From Auricularia sp. M13 (lineage: Eukaryota; Basidiomycota; Agaricomycetes; Auriculariales; Auriculariaceae): 64,000 bases of DNA. The DNA is taken from NCBI GenBank assembly GCA_037042915.1, contig CM073193.1:9052001-9116000 (forward strand), written 5' to 3'. The notes under the pieces are model-generated. The model worked only from the letters and a program-made list of their open reading frames with translations, ran no database searches and was not told the origin of the DNA. The first letter of the stretch is position 1. Each line of letters opens with the position of its first letter. Below, piece after piece: positions 31,738 to 42,880 of this stretch. Position numbers and translations under genes: made by a program.

Positions 31738-32577
31738 ATGTCTCACTGGTCCTACCCGCACGTTGTTCTCCACGCTCTGCCCCAGGGTCGCATATACGTC
31801 GAGCTGCATGCCGGGCATAGCTGGAAGCTCAATGTCTCGGTGAACGCTGACGCCGCGGGTAATCTCACTCCAGTGCGTCCCTATTTCCAATCTTCATTCT
31901 CTTATTACCTCCCCCTTCCATCCTTGCCCTCACCTTTTCACCTCGCTTATGAAAACTGATACTGCACTTCAGACGTTGATAGCCACCTCCGTTCCATCCT
32001 CCCCGCTCCCCGCGCCAGCTGGCCTGGTCGCCGGGTGCACGGGTTACGTCCGCATACCGTTCAACACCCCCGTCGAGACTTTCCTCGCCGGCGGCCTCGG
32101 CTGGATTGTGTCTGTCAAGATGATGTACCAGTGTGTGGATCTCGGGACAGGACCACGGGAATACTCTGCCGTATGTCTCAAAATTTACCAGTATCCCTTC
32201 TGTCTGCCTGACGGTGACTTGCACAGCTGCTGGAAGCTCGCGTAGTCGCAGCCAAGCATCCCGACATGTTGGAGGCCCCGGGCACGTCGCCCCCCAGCGC
32301 GACTGCACCCGTATCGGAGCAAGACCAATGGGTGCGGGATTCCGGCGATTTCAACGCCCTGCTTTCTCGTTTCCAGTACCTACTAGAGCGCGTGCATGCG
32401 CGGAAGAGCGTCGCCGACATCTTGCTCAAGCAGAACATCAGCAAGGCGCGGGAGACCATACGGTGCTTGCAGCTACTTGTTGGCGACAACAACGCGCCGT
32501 CGATGGACTACTCCGAAGGGGCTGGCAGCGACTCGCATCCGCGCCATCAGGGCGATACCGACTCTCATTCCGTCTAA
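31738..32577 (+). CDS. Hypothetical protein, three exons
   Basis: The ATG at 31,738 follows a TATAAAA box. Exon 1 gives a compact beta-rich stretch (HVVLHALPQGRIYVELHAG). An intron of about 110 nt ending near 31,972 leads to an exon with VAGCTGYVRIPFNTPVETFL and GLGWIVSVKMMYQCVDLG. An intron near 32,170-32,226 leads to the last exon, which has a helical segment with coiled-coil character (SRFQYLLERVHARKSVADIL) and an acidic Ser-rich end. Coding character and splice signals are good, but I do not recognise the family and propose no function. Confidence 0.6.
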
Positions 32578-33089
32578 TGTTATTCTTCAGTGCGAGTCCC
32601 GAGGTTATGTAATGCTGTATTTCTTGTGGTTTGTAGGTTCGTGACTTCAAAATGTCCTTGGAACGTCCGCTGTATGTTAGTCTGATATTGAAATAATGAA
32701 GGTAAGCTGACAAGGAGGCTTCAAGGTCGGAAGTGCTCTTTCAGTGTGGTGTCTTCAGGGCAATGTAGCACATGTACAGTTTTCTGAGGAGCGATGCGTA
32801 GCGAATTTTTGATGAGCTGAAGTTCAGTTGAAATTCAAGCCGGGGTCCAAACATCTGCTAGTCAAGTCAAATTGTCATACCTGTGGGCGTGGAGCTGATC
32901 GTACTACAATTCGTACGCAGACCGGAACAGGAAAGTTAGGAAACAATGGAACTACATCTGAATGCCTTCCGATTCGACGTATGCGGATGGCCAGCGCACG
33001 AGCTGCTCCAAATTGTCGCAAGCAATCTCATCTTCGTAGCGAGTTTAGCGTGCGGAATGAGATTCTCGAGGTCGGCCATCCCGGGTTAG
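32578..33089. other. Intergenic, no gene seen
   Basis: No coding region or repeat supported. It separates the hypothetical gene from the F-box pseudogene cluster. Confidence 0.4.
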
Positions 33090-33690
33090 GCAAGCTCCCA
33101 GCCCTACAGCGCGACCTTCGTGAGGGTTATAGGTTTGAAATTGCGGTTGCAACATCTGCAGCCTTGATGGTGGGAAGGCACAGAGATCCGTTCGCACTGG
33201 GGTCAGGATGCAGGAGGATGCACACAGAGTGCAGGACCGTGAGCACCCATCGAGTGCGTTTGCTCGAGGGCTGTTTGAAAGGCCACCAGTCGAGCATATG
33301 ACACAGGTGCACGGTAAGCTCCTTCAGATGCTGCATCTCGGCGTCCATGAATTCGTCCCAGATCCCTTTGTGAAGCACGAGGCACTCGAGATGGAAGAGT
33401 GGGAGCGTCGTTGCAAAGAGACGCGTTTGACGGATCCAATCGACGTCAATTGCGATTTATTTGCCGTTCGCCTCGACCGTCATACGGAGGCTTAGGCCGT
33501 GCGTCCTATACCGCCCAGTGCGACGGTAATCCGAGTCCACAAGTCGGGGCAGTTTGACGGCAGAGACCGCCGCACAAGTGCGGCTCTGAAGAGTATCTTG
33601 ATGGGAAGGAAGTTTGCGATGTGATAGGTGAGCTCAGGTGGTGGAAGCTTCAGAATGGACGTCAGTCTAGTCGGGCCGCCCCTGCTGATC
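33090..33690 (-). pseudogene. Decayed F-box/leucine-rich-type gene
   Basis: On the minus strand LPPPELTYHIANFLPIKI followed by RAALVRRS and CPDLWTRITVAL is a clear F-box. The frame then shifts near 33,500, meets a stop near 33,450 and continues with ATTLPLFHLECLVLHKGIWD and MQHLKELTVHLCHMLDW, which resembles leucine-rich repeats. At least one frameshift and one stop break it, and no intact reading frame or splicing path joins the parts. Confidence 0.6.
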
Positions 33691-33949
33691 CATTTATGTC
33701 AGATAGTCGATGACGCGACGGTAAAGGCGTACGTTTCATATGCAAGCGCTGGGTGCGACATGACGGGTCAGACGTTGGTCGAGGTCCGAGCGGGAACGGG
33801 CAGGGAAAGAGCAGGGGAAGGTTGGAGCCCAGCCGGATTTGGGACGCATCTGCGAGTTAAAATTTCAAACGTGCATAAATAAGGATCCGCGAGGCCGTCA
33901 CAGGTAGAATGCCTAAAATATCTGTCAAAGCCGACTACGGAAACGAGAG

Positions 33950-34430
33950 TAGGATTCGGAACTCGGCTGAAAATCTACGTAGATGGCAAAGTCCACTGTG
34001 ACTACAGCGACCGAGGCAGGTGAATGTACGTGGACGGCGACCAGACCTGCACAGCCTCCGTCCATATGTCCGTGCCTGCCCATGCGTCCGAGGCGGCGTA
34101 ACGTGCCTCTGTTTTCCACGACCGCAATTCCCGGGTGTCGTGCCAGGCAAGGACCCGAACATCCTGAAGCTTGATCGCAAGCGCACTGATAGCAGGCCAA
34201 TGGGGAAGCCACATCGGGGAAAACCGCCGGAGATGGCACCGAATGATCAGCAATTGCAACCGGGCCCATCGACTCCTGATGGTGTCGCGATGGCCATCGC
34301 TGACAATCCGATTATGCTGCGCCAACGAATTTCACCATCCACGCCATCTACATACCAAGTGGCGGGGCCCTGGCCACACTCCCGCATTATGGCGGGCTGT
34401 CTGTCTTCTAAAGGCCATACATAGGCCATG
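33950..34430 (-). pseudogene. F-box-like paralogue, 3' fragment
   Basis: LAIKLQDVRVLAWHDTREL and DIWTEAVQVWSPS match the C-terminus of the intact gene at 54,667-55,548 (LRDVRVLAWHDTRKI and DMWTQALQVWSPS). The upstream part is out of frame and unalignable by eye, and no F-box is left. This is a decayed copy of the same family. Confidence 0.65.
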
Positions 34431-34568
34431 TGCCAGCCGCCTGAGCTGTACTGGTCATGTCTTGTTCATCTGATAGTGCTGTTGCCCTGCAATAACTTGC
34501 TGGCTGCTTCATGGGGCTCGACAGACTCGGGCGGTGGAACGGCAAATGAAAGCAACGAAGTATATAGA

Positions 34569-36342
34569 TTATGAACACGATGGTCTACTCGCCGCCCGCT
34601 GCATCGCCTGCTGCGCCGCCCACTGCACCGCCCGCTCCACCGCTTGCTGTGCCGCGCTCGTCGACATCCGACTCGTCGCCGGTCGGGCGTCGAAACCCTC
34701 GCCGCACCCGTCGCCGTCGTCGTCGTCATCCTGGTCACCTGCGTCGAGCATTTCCTGCGCGTAGGGAAGCACGCCGTCGGGAAGCTCAGTCGTCGGGTTG
34801 ATATCATCGGGGAAGACCTCCCTGAGCTGGATGTCAGCAGAGCGCATGGAGCAGACACACAACGTACCTGTTCCACCATGTCAGGACGATGCTGCGCTGG
34901 CGCGCGTTGAGGGCCTCGAGGTGATCCAACAGGCCCTTGTAAAACTGCCGATACTTGAAGCCCGTCTTGCCTTCGGGGTCGAACTTCTCGTCCGACGAGA
35001 GTGCAAAGTGATACTGCGGGATTCGAGCAATTGTCAGCTATCGGAATGACCAGCAGGGAGGGTGGGACGTACTATCATGCAGGTGTACGCGATGGCAGGC
35101 ATGTTCATCTCCGTCATGTCGTATTGCTTCGCGACGGATGATGCCTGCGGCGAGCCGCCGTTCATCGTGTTTGGGCCCGTGAAGAGCATGCGGCCCACCT
35201 GTAGCAGTGCATTAGAGTCTGCTAATGACGCGCATGTCGACAACGTACCTTGCCAAGTCCTTTGCTCTTCGTGAACCCCCGGAATTTATTCTTGTGAATC
35301 TTCTCGTCCCTGTAGAGAAATGGTGCATACAGTGTCGGACTCGGGCGGAGCACACGGTGCTTGAGCTTGTGTTGAACCCTGCAACACGTTAGAATTGGAA
35401 ACGGGTGCTGGCAGTCAACTAACTCGGGATCCGAAAAATCATACTCGACAGGGCACAACATACGGCCAATCTGTGGGTGGTTCCACCCACGGGCCTTCTT
35501 GTCCTTGGGCTCGGGCAGCGGCGGGTCCCACTCGCGGAAACGAGGGAAAGTGATGTTGTCCTTGATCTTCTTCAAATCTTCGCCGCGAGCGTTGCGGCGC
35601 GCGGTGTTCATCTACATATTTCGCGTGTAAGGTGATGAAGGAATGAAAAAAAGCCGCGGGCGCACCATCATGATGACGGCCTTGGCGCCCAGCTCCGAAA
35701 TGTGCTGCTCGAGGTTTGGCTCGATCTCCATGGCGCGCTCAAAGGCAGCGATGTGCCGCGCCTCACTGACGATTATTAGCATGCAACTCAAGGGGAAAAG
35801 AAGGCACACATACACTATGCCATACTCTTCCTCCTCATCGTCATCCTCGACATCAGCACCGTCGACAGACTGCGCCTCGGCAATCTTTTTGCGACGTTCA
35901 AAGCCGAGCTTGAGCATCAACTTGATCTTGGCGTAGCAGTCGCCCGTACGCCCCCAGTGCCGTCCAAGGCGAACAATTGGATGCATTCTACAAAAATGGT
36001 GTGAACCAACCTCATATCAAGACAGTAGAATTGGGCGTACTCCTCATTGTCGTCCTCATCATCAGGATGCGACCGCTTCACACCGGCATTGGCAGCGTCG
36101 TCGCCATCGGTCGTGGTGGTGCTGGCATTGGGTGTGGAGGCAGGTGGAGTGGGGGACTGCGAGGGGGGCGACGTCGGGGGAGCATGTTGAGTTTGGATGG
36201 CGGAGTTTGATTGCTGGACCGGTGAACTTGTTGCCGACGGGCCGGCAGACCCGCCCGGGGACTTGTTGGTCGTCCGCGCTTGTTTACGTGCAGCGGGTGT
36301 ATTGCTTGCCTGTACAGCGATGCGACGCCTAATTGAGCTCAT
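34569..36342 (-). CDS. DUF6698-type protein of basidiomycetes
   Basis: The start at 36,342 opens MSSIRRRIAVQASN, followed by a long Ser/Thr/Pro-rich low-complexity segment and acidic stretches. The conserved block is KARGWNHPQIGRMLCPVEYD, which matches the RGxNHPxxARLLCP core I associate with DUF6698. After further introns come GRMLFTGPNTM, AIAYTCMI and RFALSS-like YHFALSSDE, the usual second half of that domain. The C-terminus is acidic and Ala-rich. Introns of about 50-60 nt interrupt it at least six times. Function is unknown. I recall the family as multicopy in mushrooms and often beside transposases. Here it is head-to-head with the Plavaka gene, 275 bp away, and may be part of that element. 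Confidence 0.6.
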
Positions 36343-36617
36343 GGTGTGTTGAGGGAATATGGGCAAAATGCGACAAAACCGGCTGTCTTTTATAGGTGAG
36401 TGGGGTCGGTGATCCCCGTTGCTGGTCTGTGCGCTTTCAGCACGTGCAGTCGTGGGAATAGGTGAATTCAAGCTGAGATTATACTTTGTCGGTGAATCCC
36501 GCATTGGCGTGATCTGACTAAGCACGCTTAACTGCTCCCCATCGCTTCACGCTTGCTCCGCCGCTGTCATTTCGGGCACTGAAGTGTAACGCCTATCTGG
36601 TGTTTGGCAACAGGTCC
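36343..36617. promoter_or_regulatory. Bidirectional promoter between DUF6698 and Plavaka genes
   Basis: A 275-bp gap between divergent starts. A TTTATAGG segment near 36,387 suits the minus-strand gene as a weak TATA-like box. The short distance suggests joint control, which is inference. Confidence 0.45.
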
Positions 36618-39600
36618 ATGAGTGCAGAAGAGCTTTGCTGCCAGGGCTGTGACCGAATCTTTGAACGCGATGCCGATCTTACGCGACACGAGCGCAAGTG
36701 CAAGCAAGCGCACGAGGATGTCTCGAGTATTGATAGTCTTGTGGCTACTAGTAGCCACAAGCGCAGTGCTCCTGATCCTGGGGTGGCCGCAACCCTCAAT
36801 CCAGCCAAGCGTCCAAAGGTTTATGCCCAAGGGGTGAGTAGTGTTGAAAAAAAGTGTGTCTACATCTATTCTCATGCATGATGGATACCAGAATTTCCCT
36901 CTCAAGCGCCGAGGAATTTCCCACCGCGGATCTACAGCTTCGGGCTCTGTTAGGCGTCCAGCTCCTGCATCGTCCACTGCTCCTGAAGCCTGCAAAGGCG
37001 ATGACATCAATCCGGACGCATTTCCGGCGGACAATCAGCAAGACAACTCTGTCCCACTCTTTGACCTCTTTCAACAGATTGAGGCACAGGCAGAAGCTGC
37101 AGTGGAGCAAAATGGTGAGATTTCTCAGAGGTTACAATTAGGCTCAAGTCTCACATTATTATAGTTGACGAACCCATCTTGCCGCCGCGGCAGCGCCGTT
37201 TGCCCACCCGATACATACAGGACGACCTTCCTGAGCCTGACGAAGCTGCAGCACAGTCTCACGAGCCTCTGCAGGACTCAGATGACCCCGCTCCAGTGGC
37301 CTTCTTACCCCGTGTTATTGGGTCTTTCCTGCACCTTGCAGGCAACGTCAGGCTTCGATTCAACGCCCTGCGGACTAAGGCCAATGTTTTTGGACTTTCC
37401 CGTCTCTATTACGGCCAGCCTGACGACACCACTGTGTTGCATACCAATGAGAACCCTGTTTCGACCGCAAAGTCTGACGCGACGAGTAACGCACCATCTT
37501 ACGATCCGTATCCCAACTGGTCTTCGTGGCAGCTTGGGCGCTGGTTTAATCTGTCGCGGGACAAGTCGAAGACCGACTTTCAGGCGCTTCTCTCGATTCT
37601 GTTGGCTCCCGAATTCCGGGCCGACGATCTGCGCGGTGTTCCCTGGGACAGCATCAACGACGTACTCGCACTTGACGGCGAGCTTGGAAACAGCCTTGGC
37701 CGTGGCTGGAAGCGCTCTACCGTTCAGATCAAGGTGCCAACAGGGCAGAAACCAGGTGCCAATGCTGCGAGACCGCGCGCTGAGGCTGGGAGACCTCCTG
37801 ATGCTGCTGGCCTCCCGTTTGACGTCCCGGGCGTGCTACATCGGTCTATTGTCTCGGTCATCAAGTCGGTCTTTGGCAGCGACCCAGTAGCTGCGTTCTT
37901 CCACCATATCCCATTCAAACAGACCTGGACACCGCCAATGCCAGGCTGGCTGAAGGAGAATGTATTTGGTGAGCTATATAGCTCCTCTGCTTTCCGGGCC
38001 GCACACGACGCTCTCCAGGCTCTTGCACCAGAGCCTGGGTGCAAGCTACCTCGTGTCATTGCTGCTATCATGCTCGGATCGGACGAGACGCACCTTACGC
38101 AGTTCGGGAACGCGAAACTCTGGCCGCTTTACCTCTGGTTCGGAAACCAGTCCAAATATGAGCGTTCCATGCCTTCGAAGGGTGCCTTGCACCCGATCGC
38201 GTTTTTTCAGAAGGTAATTCGTTCAATAGACACTGAGAAATAGTCGGGCTAACTTGGCCTAGCTGCCAGAAACACTGGCAGACTTCATTCGGGCACATAC
38301 GACAACGCACGGCAAGAGCAAGAATAACCCGCTTCATACGCATTGCAAGCGCGAGCTCTATCACGCCATTCTCAAACTCATACTCGATGATGAGTTTTGG
38401 CACGCATACGAGCACGGGATTGTGATCACCGGGCCCGACGGCATTACTCGTCGTCACTACCCGCGACTTTTCACGTACTCGGCGGACTATCCTGAGAAGT
38501 AAGTCCTTTTCAGCCATCTCCATGTAGTCTGATGGGGTAAAGGGTTCTTCTTGCAACGATCCGCGATATGGGTAACTGCCCGTGCCCGCGATGTTTGGTT
38601 CGGAAAGAGGATGTCCATCGCATGGGTCAACCGGCCGACATGAAACAGCGCGCCGATGCGGAACGCAAGCGGAAGGACGACGAAGACCGTAGGAACCGCG
38701 TAGATGAAGCTAGGCACATTATCTACGAGCTCGGGTACGTGATCGGGAGTGACAAGGTCGAGGAGTTGCTCAAGGATCGCTCGTGGGTTCCCACCGAGGT
38801 AAGTGGGCTGGCATACTCTCGAAACAAGCATCTCAACGTGTTCAAATTTCAGAATGCGTTCTCCAAGCACTTGGAGAACATTGATATCGATGTATTCGAG
38901 CTCCTGGTGCTCGACCTAATGCACGAGTTCGAACTCGGAGTGTGGAAAGCGCTCTTCGCGCATCTGATTCGAATTCTACATACGCTCGGCGAAGAGTTCA
39001 TCATCGAACTGAATCGCAGGTGAGTGAGCTCGAAGGATGCAACTGTACGGATACATTCATAACCATTCTCAGGTACCGCGAGATGTCTACTTTCGGACGC
39101 GACACAATTCGCCGTTTCCCCACGAACGTTTCGGACCTCTCCAAGCTGACTGCTCACGACTACGAGGAGATGCTCCTCTGCGCTATCCCGGCTTTTGAAC
39201 GTCTCTTCCCCGAGCAATGCGATTCAGCCATCCACGATGTGCTCATCACGATGCTGAAATGGCATGGATTGGCAAAGTCGCGGATGCACACCGATTCGTC
39301 GCTGCACATCTTTCATAACGTTACCCGCCAACTTGGACGTCTAATGCGCAGCTTCTCAGCAAATATATGCTCGCAGTTTCAGACGATGGAGACGAAGGAA
39401 GAATTCGCCAAGCGGCAGCGTGCCGCAGCGGCGCGCGCTGCAAAGAACGGCGAGCCCGTTCCGTCCCTAACGCGAAAAGCAAAAACATTTAACCTTACGA
39501 CGTACAAGTGGCACTCTCTTGGGGACTATCCGTCTGAGATCCCGCGTGTGGGAACGACTGATTCGTGGACTAGCCAGCACGTGAGTTTGTATGCCTCGTT

Positions 39601-40795
39601 TGTCTTCTCCCACTCACACTCTGCAGACCGAGCTGGGCCACCGCCAGCGCAAGACGGACTTCTCAGGGACCAACAAAAACAACTTCGAGCCGCAGCTTAT
39701 CAAGATCTCAAACCGGCGTGAGAATCTGCGAGGGATGGACTTTGCGCACGGCTTGCGCGTCGCGGAGGATCCTGGCATGCACGATGAATCGGCTACCACT
39801 GGAGATCCCAAGGTGCATCACAACATCGCGCCCGACACGTCGAACCGCATTATTTACGGGCCGTGGATAACGTCTCACGCCGGAGACCAGGCTTTCGAGG
39901 TTCGTGTCGCGCGCCGTTTCCCTCCGCTGCATATCGCGATTGACGTCCTCATCCGCTCAAGGATTTCCTTCCAAATCTCCTCGAGCATTTTTATGACCGC
40001 CTGCTCAAGACTGCGCCAGCAGGCATTGCGCTGGGCGCGCGAGAAGACGAGTTGCGGCGCATCGAGCTCTCAAACTACAGCATATATCAGCACGCGCGCG
40101 CATCGTTCAATTATACGACTTACGATGTGCGCCGTGGGCAGGATATCATCAACTCCAACACTGAGAAGCGCGATATCATGCTGCTCGCAGACACGGACGA
40201 TCCGTCCGTCCACCCGTTCCAGTATGCTCGCGTGCATGGGATCTTCCATGCCAACGTCAGCCACCCGGTTCTCAGCCCGAAGCCTACGAAGATGGAGTTC
40301 CTATGGGTGCGACGGTTGGAATGTATAACGAACGAGGAGGACCCGTGGACCATCACTCGCTTGCCGAGAGTGCGCTTCACGCATGTTACGGACAACGCTT
40401 TCGGCTTTGTCGATCCCAACCAAGTCCTTCGCGCCTGTCACCTCATGCCGCGGTTCGCGTTGGAGCGCACCACAGACTATATTGCGCGCTCTGTCGTGCG
40501 CGACCCCGCTGGCGACTGGACCGAGCTCTATGTTAACATGTAAGCACAGTGCAAGCGTCGCCTTCTTCGCTGACGGGCGCACAGCTTCGTCGACCGCGAC
40601 ATGCTCTACCGGTACCTCGGGCTGGGCGTCGGGCATATCAAGAATATGCCTGCAGCATTTCTAGCTCGAACTCAACGGCCAGAGGTAGAGGCGGATGTGG
40701 AGGAGGATTCGGAAGACGACGCTCCCCCGGGTGGCGAGGACGAGGATGAGAGCGAGGATGAGAGTGAGTCGGAGAGCGATGATGAGGAACGATAG
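36618..40795 (+). CDS. Plavaka-family DDE transposase
   Basis: The start at 36,618 precedes a Cys2-His-Cys finger (CCQGCDRIFERDADLTRHER). Blocks typical of Plavaka follow: WKRSTVQIKVP; SDETHLTQFGNAKLWPLYLW (first catalytic Asp), YSADYPEK, a CPCPRC knuckle, then VLDLMHEFELGVWK, a strongly conserved signature with catalytic Asp and Glu candidates. The end is highly acidic (DEDESEDESESE). Introns near 36,835, 37,095-37,163, 38,215-38,260, 38,500-38,550, 38,800-38,850, 39,020-39,072, 39,580-39,625, 39,900-39,955 and 40,540-40,583 join the blocks in frame, and I saw no disabling change, so it looks intact. Plavaka elements are fungal cut-and-paste transposons related to the CACTA group. Terminal repeats were not found by eye. 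Confidence 0.85.
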
Positions 40796-41559
40796 CACGG
40801 GATGAATGGATATTATCCAAAAGAACGACGCGCCGTGTGTGGGGGATCGCGCATGCTTGTAGCGGGAGCGAGCAGACGCGCGCCGAAATCTGAAATGCCG
40901 ACGCCAGCATCGAGCGCAACGTCAGCACTCGGGCGTCGAACTGACACCGAGTACAGACGCCGCGCACGGATCCTGGCGCTCGAGCGGTGCTGAACATGAT
41001 CTGCGGCAGCGACAGCAATGTGAGTGAGCGGTGAGCAGCAGCGATAAATCCGGCCCAGATGCGACTCCAGTGGGCGTTGCGTGAGCTGCGCGATACGAGA
41101 GAGCATGCATCTGGAGGCGACCCTCGTGCACGGTAGATCCCTCGGTCTGCAACGCGCCAGAGCGCGTTCGGACGCGTTCGGACGCGTCCAACCGCGTCAC
41201 ATCGCGCTGAGTCGCCGCTGACCATGCATAGCAGCGCCCAAAGATGTGTCTAAAGACGGGCACTGCCCTGGGGAGGCCTGCACTCTCCGCGCGTAGGTCC
41301 TGCGATTACATAAGTAATTGCTTGTGGCAACAGAGCTGAACGTACCAACGAAGAGCATACCAAGGAGCAGTAAGGACATTACTTGTATCTTGTAAGCCAG
41401 GCTGCTCAAGAGATATGGAGTAAGCTGGGCTCAATAGCTGGCCGTGCACTTACCGTGGTCGTGCCACTGGGCCGCCGGGTGGATGAATGATGACGAACAG
41501 CCTGCAATCTAGTGAGCAGCAGAAGACAAGCTGGCAGGGAGTTGGCCATGAGCGTACCA
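40796..41559. other. No gene recognised
   Basis: Sequence between the Plavaka stop and the F-box pseudogene. It should contain the right end of the Plavaka element, but I could not identify it. Confidence 0.35.
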
Positions 41560-42880
41560 CTACATGGCAACTGCACTACCAGACGGCGGTAGCGTGGTCT
41601 GCCACGGCAAGCAGCGCGCCAGATGATGCCGAGATGGCCTGCGCTGGAGCGCGATGGCCATCGTTCGCCAACCGTGGCCGCGGATCCAACCGGCATCATC
41701 CCGGTACCAGCTCCCGCGGATTTCCCCGATGCAATCGCCAGCGACCCTCATCGCCACAGCCTCTATGCGCGAATGCTGCAGCACGGTGCACAGGGCTTGT
41801 CCAAAGTCCTCCAGGTCAAGCGGGTCAATTGAATCTTCATCAGGCGACTCGTCTTCGTCGAAGAATCTGTGCAGATCCAGGACGTCAAAACCAATATGCG
41901 TCAGCGCGGGCATGGCTGCCAGTATGGTTTGAATGCGCTCCGGTGTGATGCGCATGGGCTGGCCAGCGTTAGGAAAGTATCCACTAAGGTGCGTGACAGA
42001 TGCGAGTGTCGCCAACGGTAGTTCACGTGTAAATGTTGCCAACCAGCAGTAGCGTACAGCCAGCGACCGGGGATGGAATTCTGGGGATTCGGACAGTGTA
42101 ACGATGAGATTCAGGGATGCGTCGATGGAGGTGACCCCGGAGAACAGGCGACGCAAAAGGTCGTCATCCCACGTATCCAGCAGCTTGTCCGCAAGAAGGC
42201 GCCGGACAACCTGAAATATGTGCCTGCTTGAGTCATCAAGAGCGAGATCTTTGAGCCGACTTATGTTGTCGTCAGTTACAACCATGTTGCGATAAAGCAC
42301 AGGGTGAACCAGATTCACTGCTGGGAACCATGATTTTTCCGAGCTCATGGAATAGGTCAAATTTTGCAAGGCTTGGAAAACTCTGTTCAAGATTCCACAT
42401 TTTGCGAAGCCACAACCATTTGGGCCCTTACCGATGGCAAAAGTTCAAAATTTCCGAAACTCGGAGAATTGACCCGGATTGTCCGAATCAGGCACAACAT
42501 TGAATTTTGCGAACCGTAAAAGCCGCCTGAGCCGGAATTTTGCGAACACAAACATTCTGTTATGTCCGTCGCCGGGAAAATCCCGCGGGCTTCTCCGAGT
42601 TTCGGAAAATTTGAACTTCTGCCATCAGTAAGGGCCCAAATGGTTGTGGCTTCGCAAAATGTGGAATCTTGAACAGAGTTTTCCAAGCCTTGCAAAATTT
42701 GACCTATTCCATGAGCTCGGAAAAATCATGGTTTCCAGCAGTGATTGTAAACGAGGCGGGACACGAGCGCCAGCTGGACAACCCAGTGCCGATCGACATG
42801 CACAAACTCCGATGCAGCACAGTGCAGTATGTGTATGACCAGTTCCAACGGTAGCTGATCCAGCTGTCGGCCCAAGTCTG
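41560..42880 (-). pseudogene. F-box-like paralogue split by a foldback MITE
   Basis: The 5' part (42,880-42,744) encodes DQLPLELVIHILHCAA and HWVVQLALVSRLVYN, and the 3' part (42,315-41,600) continues LVHPVLYRNMVVTDDN, all closely matching the intact gene at 54,667. The 428-bp element at 42,316-42,743 sits between VYN and LVHP. The start codon reads CTG instead of ATG. After VAMRVAGD the C-terminal quarter of the family is replaced by unrelated sequence. It is a pseudogene with at least three independent lesions. Confidence 0.85.
42316..42743. mobile_element. CACTA-like foldback MITE
   Basis: 428-bp element with 153-bp inverted arms (42,316-42,468 and 42,591-42,743) that differ at only about four positions, around a 122-bp centre. 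It begins CACTGCTGG, ends CCAGCAGTG, and is flanked by the 3-bp duplication ATT, the pattern of the CACTA superfamily (CACTR ends, 3-bp duplication). The uninterrupted paralogue at 54,667 shows the empty site. It has no coding capacity. A Plavaka transposase, of a CACTA-related group, lies 1.5 kb away and is a plausible but untested driver. Confidence 0.88.

Noticed and set aside
36578-36600. CACTGAAGTGTAACG as the left end of the Plavaka element
   Set aside because: No matching inverse end with a 3-bp duplication was found downstream of the gene, so the match is not supported.
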